From Mesoplasma syrphidae (lineage in GTDB: Bacteria > Bacillota_I > Bacilli_A > Mycoplasmatales > Mycoplasmataceae), in assembly GCF_002843565.1 (NCBI RefSeq), contig NZ_CP025257.1, positions 558,001 through 622,000 of the forward strand: 64,000 bases of DNA, read 5' to 3'. Made by a program: the position numbers and the translations under genes. Positions 1 to 13,589 of the stretch are shown here, piece by piece (the first letter of the stretch is position 1; each line of letters opens with the position of its first letter). The notes under the pieces are model-generated. The model saw only the letters and a program-made list of their open reading frames with translations, searched no databases and was not told where the DNA came from.

Positions 1-598
1 TGAATTGATTAGACCCAATGATCAATTTATGTCCCTTAGCTTCTCCACCTTTAAAAGGAACATCATCAACATAACCTTTAAAATCAAAAGTAACAGCATC
101 ACCTTCAGCAATTTTAGCATCATTTGCTTTTGGTTTTTCCATTGCAAATTGCTGTTGATATTGAGTAATTGCTGTATCAATTTCTTCTTCTGTAACTTCT
201 ATACTTTGTTTTTCTACACTTTTAATTCCTGTATATTTTCCCAGTTTAATTTCAGGACGCAAATCAAAAAAGAAGTCAATAATAATTTCTTTTTCGCTTA
301 CTTTAAATGGCACTGGTGATGGAGAATTCATTGGTTCAATTTTCACATCTGAGTTACGAGCAAATTCAAATGCTGGTTGAATTGCCATTCTGAAACCTTC
401 ATTAAAAATTTTTGAAGGTGTTAAGTATTTATCAACTTCTTTTTGAGGTGCTTTACCCTTTCTAAATCCTGGGACTTCAACATTTGACTTCAATCTATTT
501 TTAGCTTTTGTTAAAATTGTTGCTCACTCTTGACCATCAATTGTAACTGTTCATTTTCCCTGTCCTTGTTCAATTATTTTACTTTCTGCGAATTTCAT
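1..598 (-). CDS. tig: Trigger factor, N-terminal part (cut by window edge)
   Basis: Ribosome-associated chaperone and peptidyl-prolyl isomerase that binds nascent chains at the exit tunnel. About 199 residues are visible. The ribosome-binding domain carries a VPGFRKGKAP stretch near residue 43, matching the family's signature GFRxGKxP loop. The last visible residues (FDFKGYVDDVPFKGGEAKG) are the start of the FKBP-like PPIase domain. The C-terminal domain lies outside the window. The start at 598 follows AAGGAG at good spacing. One TGA (Trp) lies in the N-terminal region. It is the third gene of an apparent efp, Asp23-like, tig run. Confidence 0.95.
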
Positions 599-633
599 TC
601 TATTTTCTCCTTTTTCATATTTAATTTTCCATT

Positions 634-930
634 TTATCTTCCGTATGCTACAGATATGTTTCTCGGTTTAATATTTAATGTTTGGGTGATAATATCTTCA
701 ACGTTTTTACTAATTAGCTTTTCTTCAAAAATAAAATCAGATGCTTGACCCTCAAATTTAATTTTAATCAAAATATATAATAAATTATCGTGATAAATTT
801 CTGTAATTACTTCTATATTTGCAATGCTTGCTGAAGTTGAAGAAACTACTGTTGATTCAACTAGTTTATTTAAAGCGTATTGTTCAATATCTAAAGTTCC
901 ACGACTATTTCTTTCAATTGAAATATACAT
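634..930 (-). CDS. Asp23/Gls24-family-like protein, 98 aa
   Basis: Short protein starting MYISIERNSRG, with a conserved-looking 'ALNKLVESTVV' helix and alternating hydrophobic strands (IEVITEIYHDNLLYILIKIKF). This resembles the Asp23/Gls24 (YqhY-type) family of small cytosolic proteins linked to envelope or lipid homeostasis in Firmicutes. Its position directly after efp is also typical, since Bacillus yqhY lies in the efp/acc/nusB neighbourhood. No signal peptide or membrane segment is visible. The molecular role of the family is not settled. The family call is by pattern and context only. Confidence 0.6.
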   Translation of the reverse strand: MYISIERNSRGTLDIEQYALNKLVESTVVSSTSASIANIEVITEIYHDNLLYILIKIKFEGQASDFIFEEKLISKNVEDIITQTLNIKPRNISVAYGR

Positions 931-970
931 AATATTATCCTCCCTTTACTTTTTAATTAAATTTAACACT

Positions 971-1525
971 TTATGCTCTACCAGAATATTTACCATCAAT
1001 AGTACTAATAAGCACTTTTGTTCCTTCATTTACAAATAATGGAACTTGAATTTCTAATCCTGTTTCAACAACTGCTTTTTTTTGAGCACCACTGGTTGTA
1101 TCACCTTTAACAGCTGCTTCAGCAGAAGTTACTGTTAACTCAACTTTATCTGGTAAGGCAATTCCTAAAATTTCTCCATCATATTCTGCCATTTTAATCA
1201 TTAATCCATCAATCAAAAATTTTGATTCTCATTCCAATTTTGTCATTGGAATTTGCACTTGTTCATAAGTTTCAGTGTCCATCAAGTATGCCTCATTACC
1301 ATCATTATATAAATATTGCATATCTTTTCTTTCAATCATTGCCTTACCAACTTTGTCACCACCCGTAAATGTGATTTCAACACGAGCACCAGTACGCAAA
1401 TTTTTAACTTTTACTGTTACTTTTCCTTGTTGTCTGCCAGTTTTTGAAAATGATTGATCAATAACTACAAAGATATTTCCTTCGTATAAGAATGTTGTTC
1501 CAGGACGTAAGTCATTTACTTGCAT
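971..1525 (-). CDS. efp: Elongation factor P
   Basis: EF-P binds between the ribosomal P and E sites and rescues ribosomes stalled on consecutive prolines. The frame gives 184 aa, the usual length, when one TGA is read as Trp (near residue 100). The KOW-like N-terminal domain holds the loop KTGRQQGKV at residues 28-36. The position aligned with the modified Lys32 of Bacillus is Arg31 here. OB domains II and III follow, with EIQVPLFVNEGTKVLI near the C-terminus typical of the family. The start at 1525 has AAAGGAG upstream. An extended -10 promoter lies just upstream, so efp probably leads the efp, Asp23-like, tig unit. Confidence 0.97.
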
Positions 1526-1559
1526 TATTAATATCTCCTTTTATTTTTTAGTCTAATTT

Positions 1560-1568
1560 ATTATAACA
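1560..1568 (-). promoter_or_regulatory. Extended -10 promoter upstream of efp
   Basis: The minus strand reads TGTTATAAT here, an extended -10 (TGn + TATAAT) about 35 bases before the efp start. It directly follows the terminator of the upstream ECF gene. No good -35 box is seen at 17 bases. Assignment is by pattern only. Confidence 0.5.
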
Positions 1569-1575
1569 TTTTTCT

Positions 1576-1602
1576 AAAAAAAATAAGACTAAAAGTCTTA
1601 TT
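1576..1602 (-). terminator. Rho-independent terminator of the fmt/ECF S-component unit
   Basis: A 9-bp perfect stem (AATAAGACT / AGTCTTATT) with a 3-nt loop is followed on the minus strand by a run of T. The stop codon of the ECF gene (1598-1600) lies inside the stem. Confidence 0.85.
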
Positions 1603-2125
1603 GAGAGGTCTTATTGAATTCAAATAAATGCTTTCTAATATTCGGAGCACTTAAACCCTTATAAATTATGAATCCCACCAATATGGTAACTGCAAATTGG
1701 ATTGAATCAGTAATTAAAGCCTTTATAATCACGGAATCACTAAACCCATAAACTAATCCCGTATAAGGTATATATATAAATACTAATGCAGCTGCAAATA
1801 TGATTGTTCCATAAACCGTAAGATATTTGCTTAAACCTTTTATAATAATAAACATTAGCATATTTATTAAAATTGTCATTGGAATAAATATAAGTCCTCC
1901 TGCAATTGCATCAAGCATGGTTCCATAAATAATTCCAACTATTAATAGTGATGGTCCAGGCATTAAAGCACACAAAGCTAAATAAAATCCTGATGTTAGC
2001 TGAAAAAACCCGTCACTCGCTTTGAAAAAAATCGTCAAAAAAGAAACACACATTAAAACTGCGATATAAATACCTGTTAAAACTAAATACCTAGTATTTC
2101 TAAATCATGAGTTCACCAAAAACAT
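1598..2125 (-). CDS. ECF transporter S component-like membrane protein
   Basis: Hydrophobic protein of about 175 aa with five or six membrane segments. It opens with a RYLVLTGIYIAVLM stretch typical of substrate-binding S components of energy-coupling factor (ECF) vitamin transporters. S components pair with a shared EcfA/A'/T module, which is not in this window. The substrate cannot be read from the sequence. No good ATG exists after the fmt stop, so translation must begin inside the fmt 3' end. ATG 2125 and GTG 2116 are both possible, with GGGAG better spaced for GTG. The overlap suggests coupling to fmt. Confidence 0.7.
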
Positions 2126-3077
2126 CTCCCACTCTTAAATCCGTCAGTCGATTAGCAAAATATAAACCAGCACTAATCATTGTTTTACCTGATCTTTGAA
2201 TCTCCAAAACTTTCAAAAAACCTTGATTAGTATGAATTATAATTCCTTCTCTATCCATTGCTACAATTTCTCCAGGTCTTTTGACATTAAGAGTTGTGGC
2301 AAAAAATTCGTCCGATCTTAACAATCGAGCTGATTTAATTTTATATCTTTCTGTTTTTAAATATGTATGGGCAATGGGTGTTGGTGCTAGCGCCCTAATA
2401 TGGTTATTAATTTGTTTAGCACTTTGATATCAATCAATCATTTCTTCATTTGTAGTTATATTTCTAGATAATGTCACTTCTGTTTCATTTTGAGCTACAG
2501 GAACTAATTCCCGATTAGCAATTTGGAACAAGTATTTCTTAATCATATTTGCTCCTAGGACTCCCAATTTTTCAAACATTGTTCCTGCTGTATCATTTGG
2601 TTCAATCAAAACTGACTCTTGAATATAATAGTCCCCTGCATCCATTTTTTTTACCATTTTCATAATTGAAATTCCCGTTTTTGAATCCCCATTCTTAATT
2701 GCATACTGAATTGGTGCTCCGCCACGGTATTTTGGTAGTAAACTTCCATGAATATTAATTGCATCAATGTTTGGAATTTCTAAAATTTTGGTTGGAATGA
2801 ATTGGCCATATGCGCAAGTTATAATAAAATCCGGATTAGCTTTTTTTATTTCTTCATATGATTCACTAATTTTAACTGGCTGAATAATCGGAATTCCATA
2901 CTCCAGGGCCATCTTTTTAACAATTGTGGGAGTTAAAAGTTTTTTTCTTCCTACCTTTTTATCAGGTTGAGAAATCACCATTGCAACTTCAACATTTGGC
3001 ATTTCTATTAAAGCTTTTAAAATATCAGCTCCAATTTGTGGAGTTCCACAAAAAACTACTCGCAAGCTATTAATCAT
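2100..3077 (-). CDS. fmt: Methionyl-tRNA formyltransferase
   Basis: Transfers a formyl group from 10-formyl-tetrahydrofolate to initiator Met-tRNA. The full 325 aa frame needs TGA read as Trp. The N-terminal Rossmann domain starts MINSLRVVFCGTPQIGADIL. The signature HGSLLPKYRGGAPIQYAI contains the SLLP formyl-folate site and the catalytic Asn/His/Asp region. The C-terminal OB-like domain (RPGEIVAMDREGIIIHTNQG) binds tRNA. The start at 3077 follows AAAGGAAC. It overlaps the end of the upstream DUF2779 gene by 8 bases, so the two are probably co-translated. Confidence 0.96.
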
Positions 3078-5193
3078 TATGTTGTTCCTTTCATTGTTGA
3101 TAAATTTCTAAAATACGCTGATAAATGACAACCATTGCCAACGTATCACGATTGCAATATTTTAGCATATCGGGCTTAATTTTTTCTTCTCAGGCAAGAT
3201 CAGGAATTCTCCCATCAACATATTCACGAAATGTTTGAGCTGCCTTAGCTCCTTGATTAATTTTTAGGTCTTTATAAGAAAACTTTGGATCCAATGCTGG
3301 TTGAGTTTTTTTAATTGAGTAACTTCCATGAAAATCAGGATGATAGATTAAAAATCACGGTAAATCTTTTTTGTCATTTCCCTTAAAAAAATCCATTAAA
3401 TCAACTGTATTTTGAATAATGTACATTAAGGGAATCGAATACTCTGGATAAATAAACGCTAAATATTTTAACACTGTTTTTTCAAATGAATCATTATAGG
3501 CAACATAAATTCCCGGTCCGTTGCTAAACATATCCTGAACAAATTTTTCAATAAAATGAGGACGAGGATCATGACAGTCATTTCCAATAAAGTCAAAATG
3601 CTTCATTGTTTCAGGATGATTATAATCAAAATCTTTATTAAAAATTACATCAATAGAATATTGAAAAGGTATTTGCTGATATCCAGCAGAATTGTCAAAA
3701 TTTGGAATGGCTCATTTCACTGTTTCAAAATCATACATATAAATAATTTTATCTTCATATTTTGCTAGTTGCTGACTTAATTTATCAACCAAAGTGGGGT
3801 CAATAATTTTTGTGGCATCTGCAGTTATTTCATGACGATTTTTATAACTTTCAAAAATCCGATGATGCTTGTCCTTAAAAAATGACTTTCCACCAGCTTT
3901 TTGTGGAATTGAGGAATCAAACAAAGTTGCATAATCATCAAAATATGGTGACTTAGAATTTAAAATAATGTTAGCTTTTTGAGAAATTTTAAGACCTGTT
4001 AAACACATAAATGTTTCTCTGCTTAAATCAAATCACGGCATTACATGATTACAGTAAGGCATATTATTCTCATCATCAGTAGCAAAAATTCATTCATTCT
4101 TACGATTACGAATAATTCTTGTTTCACAAAATTCACTAGTAAAATAACCTTTAATTTCCTCAGCATTAAGAGCCAAAATATTTGTTAAATTTTGAAATAA
4201 ATGATCCAAATTATAAAACGCCTTAAAATTTTCTAGTTCTTCTATCAGAGTTGCTCGTTTTTTACTTTTGCCATGAGAAAAACTGTCAATGTCAAAAAAG
4301 TCAAAATAATTTAAATCCGATTTATTATTATTTTTTGGAATTTTAATATCTGCTTTTAAAAATTCTAGTACTTCTTCATACTTGATTGTTTGAATGTTAT
4401 CAAAAAAGTTTTTTGCTTCAACACTTAGAGAATCATGAATTACATTATTAAAGCGACCACGTAAATAATTATCTTTTAAGTGACAAATATGAATATTGTC
4501 AACAATAAAACCATTTTTTTCTAAAACATAAACTTGATAAACTAAATCATAAAAATGTTCTACTTTCACAGTAGAAGTTGCCTTAACTTCTATAATTTCA
4601 ACATGCATGTTAGGTTTAATTTTTAAAATATCACAACGAGTTCTCAAATTCATATCATCAAATTCAAAAGCCGCTTCATAAATATAGCGGTATTTGTCAG
4701 TTTTATCTAAAGCATCATTTGTTAGCTCCACAGCCTGTTTAAAATTTGTAATATTTTCAAATGAAATTGTTTCCATTTCTTCATTCATCTTAATATTCAT
4801 ATCCGCATTAATTAAGTCAAAGTATTCTCTAGCAGCCTCTCCAACTGCGTTTCCATCCTCAATTGTCTCTCCCGCAAATTTTGAAATTTCAAAACCATTA
4901 GGATCAGCTCATAAATCATCTCAGCGTTTTAAAAATGCAACACGGTCGCTTTCATCCATATCATCTAAATTAGCGTATGTTTCATAAATATCGATTTGCG
5001 ATGCGTCTTCATTAAAATTATCCTCAGATTCAATTTCATCCTTTATTGCATACTGAAAAATATGATTCTGTTTTCAGGCTAAAGCTTGAACAAAATTTTC
5101 CTTCGTTTTATAAATTCATGCTTTTTTAATACATTCTGACAATGCTGTTTTGAATGTTTCCTTTGAGATCCTAGTTTTAAATAATTGCTCCAT
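3070..5193 (-). CDS. DUF2779-type two-nuclease protein (PD-(D/E)XK plus DEDD-like)
   Basis: A 707 aa protein visible only when its many TGA codons are read as Trp. The N-terminal half carries a PD-(D/E)XK-like site: Asp188 (RTRCDILKI) and Glu202-x-Lys204 (IIEVKATST). Cys21, Cys357, Cys382 and Cys397 could form a Cas4/AddB-like iron-sulfur site (inference from spacing). The C-terminal half has a DEDD exonuclease-type first motif, DFET, at residues 489-492, and a late Tyr-Cys-Asn-Arg-Asp stretch (YCNRDT) that could supply the last acidic residue. This layout matches the family known as DUF2779. A role in nucleic-acid processing or repair is inferred. A -10 box TATAAT lies at 5232-5237. It overlaps fmt. 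Confidence 0.75.
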
Positions 5194-5261
5194 TTGCTTC
5201 ACCACCCTAAGTTTTTCTTTTCCCTGCTATTATTATATCTAATGTTTAGAAAAACTCTGCA

Positions 5262-5286
5262 AATAAAAAAGATAGCGAAGCTACCT
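5262..5286 (-). terminator. Terminator of the 205 aa membrane-protein gene
   Basis: The stem AAGGTAGC-TTC-GCTATCTT on the minus strand (one G-U pair) is followed by T6. Confidence 0.85.
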
Positions 5287-5292
5287 TATCAA

Positions 5293-5910
5293 TTAATCTT
5301 TTCTTCTTGTTGGTACAAATTTTTCAGTCATCTGTTTATTGATTTTTTCAATTTCTCGAAGGCGTTCATTTTTATTTACAGTTTTTGATGCTTGTTTAGC
5401 AGCTTTTAATTCCGCTTTTTCTTTTTCAGCAAATTCCTTTTCTCGACGCTTCTCTTCTTTTTTTAAAGCAAGTTTTTCTTCTTTAGTCAACTTAATGTCT
5501 TTTTCAGAAATTGCAATACGACGTTTTGCGTCTTCGAGCTCCAAAAGGGTATTGACAACTCACTCTGTACGATAATTCTTTTTATCCACTTTAGTTGTAA
5601 TTCCCTCAATTTCATAGGCTCTCGTATCAATTATTTTTTGAGTTTTTGGTTCAACCAGCTCCACAATAACATCAAAAACATCACGATATTTATATTCTGC
5701 ACCCTTGCGAGCAAAAACTTTTTCAAATTCAATTCTTAAATTTTTACGATTATCATTAGTGGCAATATACTCTTTAATTTTATTTCTTACCTCTTGATAA
5801 CGTTTTGCTTTTTCTTTTTTGCTTGCTTTTTTTCCTGTAACCGTTGTAAAGATTACAAAAGCAATAACTACAATAAGTAAAATTATTAAAACAATTGTTG
5901 TTCCACCCAT
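5293..5910 (-). CDS. Single-pass membrane protein with charged coiled-coil tail
   Basis: 205 aa, unrecognised. Residues 5-25 form one strongly hydrophobic helix (IVLIILLIVVIAFVIF), followed by a Lys-rich positive stretch, so the tail is probably cytoplasmic. The middle (about 40-115) has mixed strands. The C-terminal third is very rich in Lys, Glu and Ala (KEEKLALKKEEKRREKEFAEKEKAELKAA) and likely forms a coiled coil. One TGA (Trp) joins the two halves. A terminator follows directly and mnmA lies upstream. No enzymatic motif is visible. Confidence 0.7.
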
Positions 5911-5970
5911 AAAAATCTCCTCCTAGTGCTAATTTACTTATATGATTATAAAGTAAAAAAGCATTTTTTT

Positions 5971-7151
<1,181 letters not shown>

Positions 7152-7184
7152 AATTTTATCATTTAATATTCACTTATAGCAAGA

Positions 7185-8741
7185 CTAAACCTGCATAAAT
7201 GCCAATGCAATCCAATAAACAATAAACAATAAGGCTAATGTCCACATTACAAATCCGATTTGTTTGGCACGTTTAGTAACTGCCATAACAAATACATATG
7301 AAATGGTTCCAATAGCAATTCCTTCAGCAATTGAATATGTTGTAATCATAAATACAATTACTAAGAAAGTTGTAAGCGCAAACTCTGGTTTTTTTCACTC
7401 CACATCTTTTAGTTCTGAAACCATCATCATTCCAATGTAAACACAAGCAGCCCCACTAACACAAACTGGGACAGCTCTAAAGATTGGAAATAATGCAATC
7501 GCAGCAAAGAATAAAATCCCATTTAGAATTGCTGCTAATCCTGTTCTAGCTCCTTGCTGAATTCCAGCTCCTGATTCAACATATGAGTTAACAGGTGACG
7601 TTCCCAATAAAGCCCCAACAACAGTTGCTCCTGAATCAATTACCAATGCTTTGTGAGGAATTTCCTTATGTTGATTGGTATATCTATTTAGTTGATTACT
7701 CATTGCAGCTATTGTTCCCGTTGCATCAAAAAAGTTCATAATCACGAATACAAAAATTGAAACATAAGTAATCGGATTAGTTCAAATTTTGGAGTTAGTA
7801 AATTGAGACCAAGTATTTTCCAAGTTTGTATTAAAACCTTTAAAATCATAGGATCAAGCATTTCCATCTAATCGAAAATTTGAGTTTGCTAAAGCTCCAT
7901 TATTAGAAACAAGAGCATGACTATTTGGCAAAGTATTTGCAATAATAATTGCCACAGTTGCCATACTTAAAATTCCAATTGCAACTGCACCAGGAACCTT
8001 TTTAAAATGTAATATAAGAATTATTCCTAAGCAACCCATCCCCAATAAAATCGGGATAAAATTTGTCTTAAATGATGCCAAAGCAGCTGATGGTATACTG
8101 CTGGCTTCGGCAGTTTTGTACCACCCCATATTTGCTAATCCAACATAGGTTATAAAAAATCCAATACCAATTGCAAATGCAATCATTAAACCTTTTGGCA
8201 TTGCTTTAATGATAATTGTTCGTAACGGTGTTATAGAAATAATCGTAAATATAATCGATGATATTAGTACAACAATTAATCCCCCTTCATAACCTAATCC
8301 TCTATTGGCAATGTTGAAGGTAAACATTGCATTCATTCCCATACTGGTTGAAACTGCAATCGGAACATTTGCAAACAATCCCATTACAATTGATGCTATT
8401 CCTGAAGCAATTGCTGTTGCTAAAAAAATTCCAAAGTAGTTCATTTTTGCTAGTTCAGAATTAATAGAATTTGACTCTCCCAAGATTGATGGATTTAGCG
8501 ACAAAATATAAATCAAAGATAAGAAAGTTGCTAGCCCTCCTCAAATCTCTTTTTTCATTGTTGCTCCCAAAGTATCAAATTTAAAATATTTTTCAATAGC
8601 GGCAATTCCACGATTGTTACTAAATTTGAAATTTTGGGCATTGCGAATTGCTGTTTGTTCTGAAGTTTCTGTTCCAAAATCAGGAAAGCTGTCTTCTGAT
8701 AATTTTGATTGATTTAGTGTTTTTTTATTTTCTAAATTCAT
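7185..8741 (-). CDS. PbuG/AzgA-type nucleobase permease
   Basis: 518 aa membrane protein with about 12 hydrophobic segments, full length only with TGA as Trp. After a hydrophilic N-terminus of about 60 residues, the FDTLGATMKKEIWGGLATF and SLNPSILG stretches match the AzgA-like branch of NCS2 permeases (guanine, hypoxanthine or adenine uptake). MGMNAMFTF, FFDATGTI and TSPVNSYVESGAGI are the family's conserved substrate and ion segments. A purine-type riboswitch with its own terminator precedes the gene, which supports a nucleobase substrate. Because the aptamer has the adenine-type base, adenine may be the regulatory ligand; transport specificity is not readable. Confidence 0.88.
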
Positions 8742-8783
8742 GGTGCCCTTTCAATGTATAAAAATAATAAAAAAACAAGAAAA

Positions 8784-8829
8784 GAAAAAACTAACATCTG
8801 TAATTCATACGAAAACACAGCTTTGTTAG
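8784..8829 (-). terminator. Riboswitch expression-platform terminator
   Basis: On the minus strand CTAACA...CTGT is paired with ACAG...TGTTAG and followed by TTTTTT, between the aptamer and the permease start. It is the obvious output structure of the riboswitch. Whether ligand raises or lowers termination cannot be settled by eye, because no clear antiterminator was found. Confidence 0.75.
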
Positions 8830-8835
8830 CTTTAT

Positions 8836-8899
8836 AACTCATAATCTTACATCGGTGCAAGGTAGAGACTCCTGCCCATTATGCAGGATTATATAAGTT
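8836..8899 (-). ncRNA. Purine riboswitch aptamer (adenine-type U74)
   Basis: The minus strand folds as a purine aptamer. P1 is AACUUAU/AUGAGUU and P2 is CCUGC/GCAGG with 7-nt loop AUAAUGG. The core J2/3 segment is GUCUCUACC. P3 is CUUGC/GUAAG with a short loop holding CC that could pair with the GG of L2. J3/1 reads A-U-U-A, so the base at the specificity position (74 in xpt numbering, window position 8844) is U, as in adenine aptamers, not C as in guanine aptamers. L3 looks one base shorter than usual. It lies directly upstream of a purine permease. Confidence 0.85.
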
Positions 8900-8907
8900 T
8901 TCTTATT

Positions 8908-8945
8908 AAGTTTATAAATTTATTTTACATTAAACTTATAAACTT
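8908..8945. repeat. 10-bp inverted repeat between dnaJ and the riboswitch
   Basis: AAGTTTATAA (8908-8917) and TTATAAACTT (8936-8945) are perfect inverted copies 18 bases apart. The element lies after the dnaJ stop and before the riboswitch. No T-tract follows on the minus strand, so it is a poor terminator and could be an operator or part of the promoter. Confidence 0.5.
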
Positions 8946-8960
8946 TGGCATTTAGAAATA

Positions 8961-10061
8961 CTATTCTAATATATTTCTTGTTTTGAAATCTGTTTCTTGT
9001 TCAATTTTTTCAAAAAGTTCTTTTTCCTTTTTAGAAATTGAGGTTGGCACAGCAATATTAACTTGAATTACAAGATCTCCTCGTTTTTCATGTTTAGTAT
9101 CTTTATAAAGACCACGATTTGGAACTTTTATTTTTTCACCAGAATTAATTCCTTTAGGAACTTTAACCTTAATTTGTCCTTCGTAGGTATCGATTGTTAT
9201 TTGGTTTCCCAAAATTGCATCTAAGTAACTAATATTATATCTCATCAACACATCTGAACTACCAAGTATTGAGAATGTTTTTGAAGATGCAACTTTAATA
9301 TTTACATATATATTTCCATTTGGCCCCTCTGTTTCACAAGCATGACCATATCCTTGCAAAATCATTTGTTGCCCTGGACGCATTCCACGGGGTACCGGAA
9401 TATCAATTGAACGCTTACGTTTAGTTTTACCATGCCCATTACAATCACGACATTTGTTATCGATACGTTTTCCCATTCCGCGACATTCAGGACAAGTAGC
9501 TTGTGATTGAAACTGGAATGGTCCCATCTGTTGATGGCTTAAGATTGTTCCTTTTCCACCACAACGTTGGCATGTATGAATATCTGAAGCATTTGGTGCT
9601 CCAATTCCATTACATAGCTGACATTTTGTTAATAGATTTAAGGTTACCTCACGATTAGCACCAAACATTAATTCTTTAAAATTTAATGTTAATTCAATGA
9701 CAATGTCTTCTCCGCGCGCGGGCCCACGACGTTGTTGTTGATTAGTACCAAACATATCCCCAAACATATCTCCGAAAAATGAAGATCCACCTCCAAAGAA
9801 GTCTTCAAATCCTGAAAAACCACTACCAGCTTGACCATCAACACCAGCATGTCCAAAACGATCATATTTCTCACGTTTTTCAGCATCTAATAAAATCGAT
9901 GCTGCCTCATTAATTTCTTTAAATTTTTCTTCAGCATCTTGAGCCTTATTAACATCTGGATGATATTGTTTTGCTAATGTTCGATAAGCCTTCTTTATTT
10001 CCTGTTCAGTAGCAGTTTTACTAACTCCTAAAACTTCATAGTAATCTCTTTTTTCTGCCAT
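8961..10061 (-). CDS. dnaJ: Chaperone DnaJ
   Basis: Hsp40 co-chaperone that stimulates DnaK ATPase and delivers unfolded substrate. 366 aa. The J domain at residues 1-70 carries HPD (YHPDVN). A Gly/Phe-rich linker follows (about 75-115). The zinc-binding domain has four CxxCxGxG-type repeats: [24 protein letters not shown] and CRDCNGHG. C-terminal substrate-binding domains follow. It is the last gene of hrcA-grpE-dnaK-dnaJ. Confidence 0.98.
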   Translation of the reverse strand: MAEKRDYYEVLGVSKTATEQEIKKAYRTLAKQYHPDVNKAQDAEEKFKEINEAASILLDAEKREKYDRFGHAGVDGQAGSGFSGFEDFFGGGSSFFGDMFGDMFGTNQQQRRGPARGEDIVIELTLNFKELMFGANREVTLNLLTKCQLCNGIGAPNASDIHTCQRCGGKGTILSHQQMGPFQFQSQATCPECRGMGKRIDNKCRDCNGHGKTKRKRSIDIPVPRGMRPGQQMILQGYGHACETEGPNGNIYVNIKVASSKTFSILGSSDVLMRYNISYLDAILGNQITIDTYEGQIKVKVPKGINSGEKIKVPNRGLYKDTKHEKRGDLVIQVNIAVPTSISKKEKELFEKIEQETDFKTRNILE

Positions 10062-10112
10062 AAAATTACCTTTCTATAAATTAAAAACTAACCAATGTTA
10101 GTTTTTAAAATT

Positions 10113-12486
<2,374 letters not shown>

Positions 12487-12487
12487 G

Positions 12488-13510
12488 TTATGTATCTCCA
12501 TTTCCATTAATAATATCAATCAACATTTCAATTAATTGATTTGCCTGTGAATAATCAACACGTTTTGGTCCAACAAGTGTTAATGACGTTGTAGTACCAT
12601 CTTTAGTAATAAATTCAGTTCCTAAAATTGCAATATCATCATTGTCATCTGATATTTCTGAGCCAATCTTAGTGCTAATTTTATTCTTTTGCTGATTTGA
12701 TTCATATGTTACTTCATATCAATCAAATGGCGATATTTTATCCATTAAATTAATAATATTTTTAATCTTTTGAGTATCATTAAACTCGGGATTTTCTAGC
12801 ATATACTTCATTCCAAAAATCTCTTTTTTTTCATCTTTGCCTTGCAAAATTGTTTTTAAAAAAGTTTGCAAAACATATTCATAATTTTTCACACTCTCTT
12901 CAAGAATTGGTTTAATAGTTTCAGCCATTGCCTCAATTTCTTGAATATTTGTTTCAATTAAGTTATCAGAAAACAATTTAATTGAAATCGCTAAATCATT
13001 TAATGAGACATTTTCCAAATTGAAAACTTTCTTTTGAATTGTTCCATTTGATAAGACAAAGATCACAGAAGCCATTGTATTTGAAAGTGGCACTAAATCT
13101 ATTTTCTTTAAAACCACATCATTTAAATTTTCCTTTTTAGAAACAATTGCCGTCATCTTAGTTAATTCGCTAATAATCTTTGAAGCCTCATCTAATACAT
13201 TATCAATTCCAATTCCACGGGAATGAAAGATAGTTTTTAAATACTCCTTCAAATCCTCATTTTCAGTTCGCTCCATTAAATAATCAACATAGTAACGATA
13301 ACCATTAGTCGATGGAATTCTTCCTGAAGATGTATGTTGTTTTTCTAAGTAACCTTTTTCTTCTAAAATTGCTGAATCATTACGAATTGTCGCTGAAGAA
13401 ATGTTAATTCCCAAAAGCTCTAAAATACGCTTCGAACCAACCGGTTGATTTTTATCAATGTAGTCTTTGATAATTACTTTTAAAATTAAGGATTGTCTTT
13501 CCGTTAGCAT
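12488..13510 (-). CDS. hrcA: Heat-shock repressor HrcA
   Basis: Represses the CIRCE-controlled chaperone genes; its folding depends on chaperones in other bacteria. 340 aa from ATG 13510, with one TGA (Trp). A TTG 12 bases upstream would add four residues, but the GGGTGA spacing favours ATG. The N-terminal winged helix has MLTERQSLILKVIIKDYI and INISSATIRNDSAILEEKGYLEKQHTSSGRIPS. The dimerisation and inserted domains follow. The C-terminal LTLVGPKRVDYSQA motif is typical of the family. CIRCE and a good promoter lie upstream. Confidence 0.95.
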
Positions 13511-13534
13511 TTTATCACCCAATCTATTAATATT

Positions 13535-13561
13535 TTAGCACTCTTAAATCTATATTGCTAA
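13535..13561. promoter_or_regulatory. CIRCE operator of the hrcA operon
   Basis: Minus strand: TTAGCAATA, 9 bases, GAGTGCTAA. The downstream half is identical to the CIRCE consensus. The upstream half matches 6 of 9. It starts at the last base of the -10 box of the hrcA promoter, so bound HrcA would block initiation. Confidence 0.9.
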
Positions 13562-13589
13562 TTTTAATTTAATTTCAGTGAATTTTCAA
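13561..13589 (-). promoter_or_regulatory. hrcA-grpE-dnaK-dnaJ promoter
   Basis: -35 TTGAAA (13589-13584), 17-base spacer, -10 TAAAAT (13566-13561) on the minus strand. The promoter overlaps the last codons of clpB and abuts CIRCE. Confidence 0.8.

Noticed and set aside
3820-4800. Separate hypothetical genes in the DUF2779 region
   Set aside because: The pieces share one frame and are split only at TGA codons, which encode Trp here.
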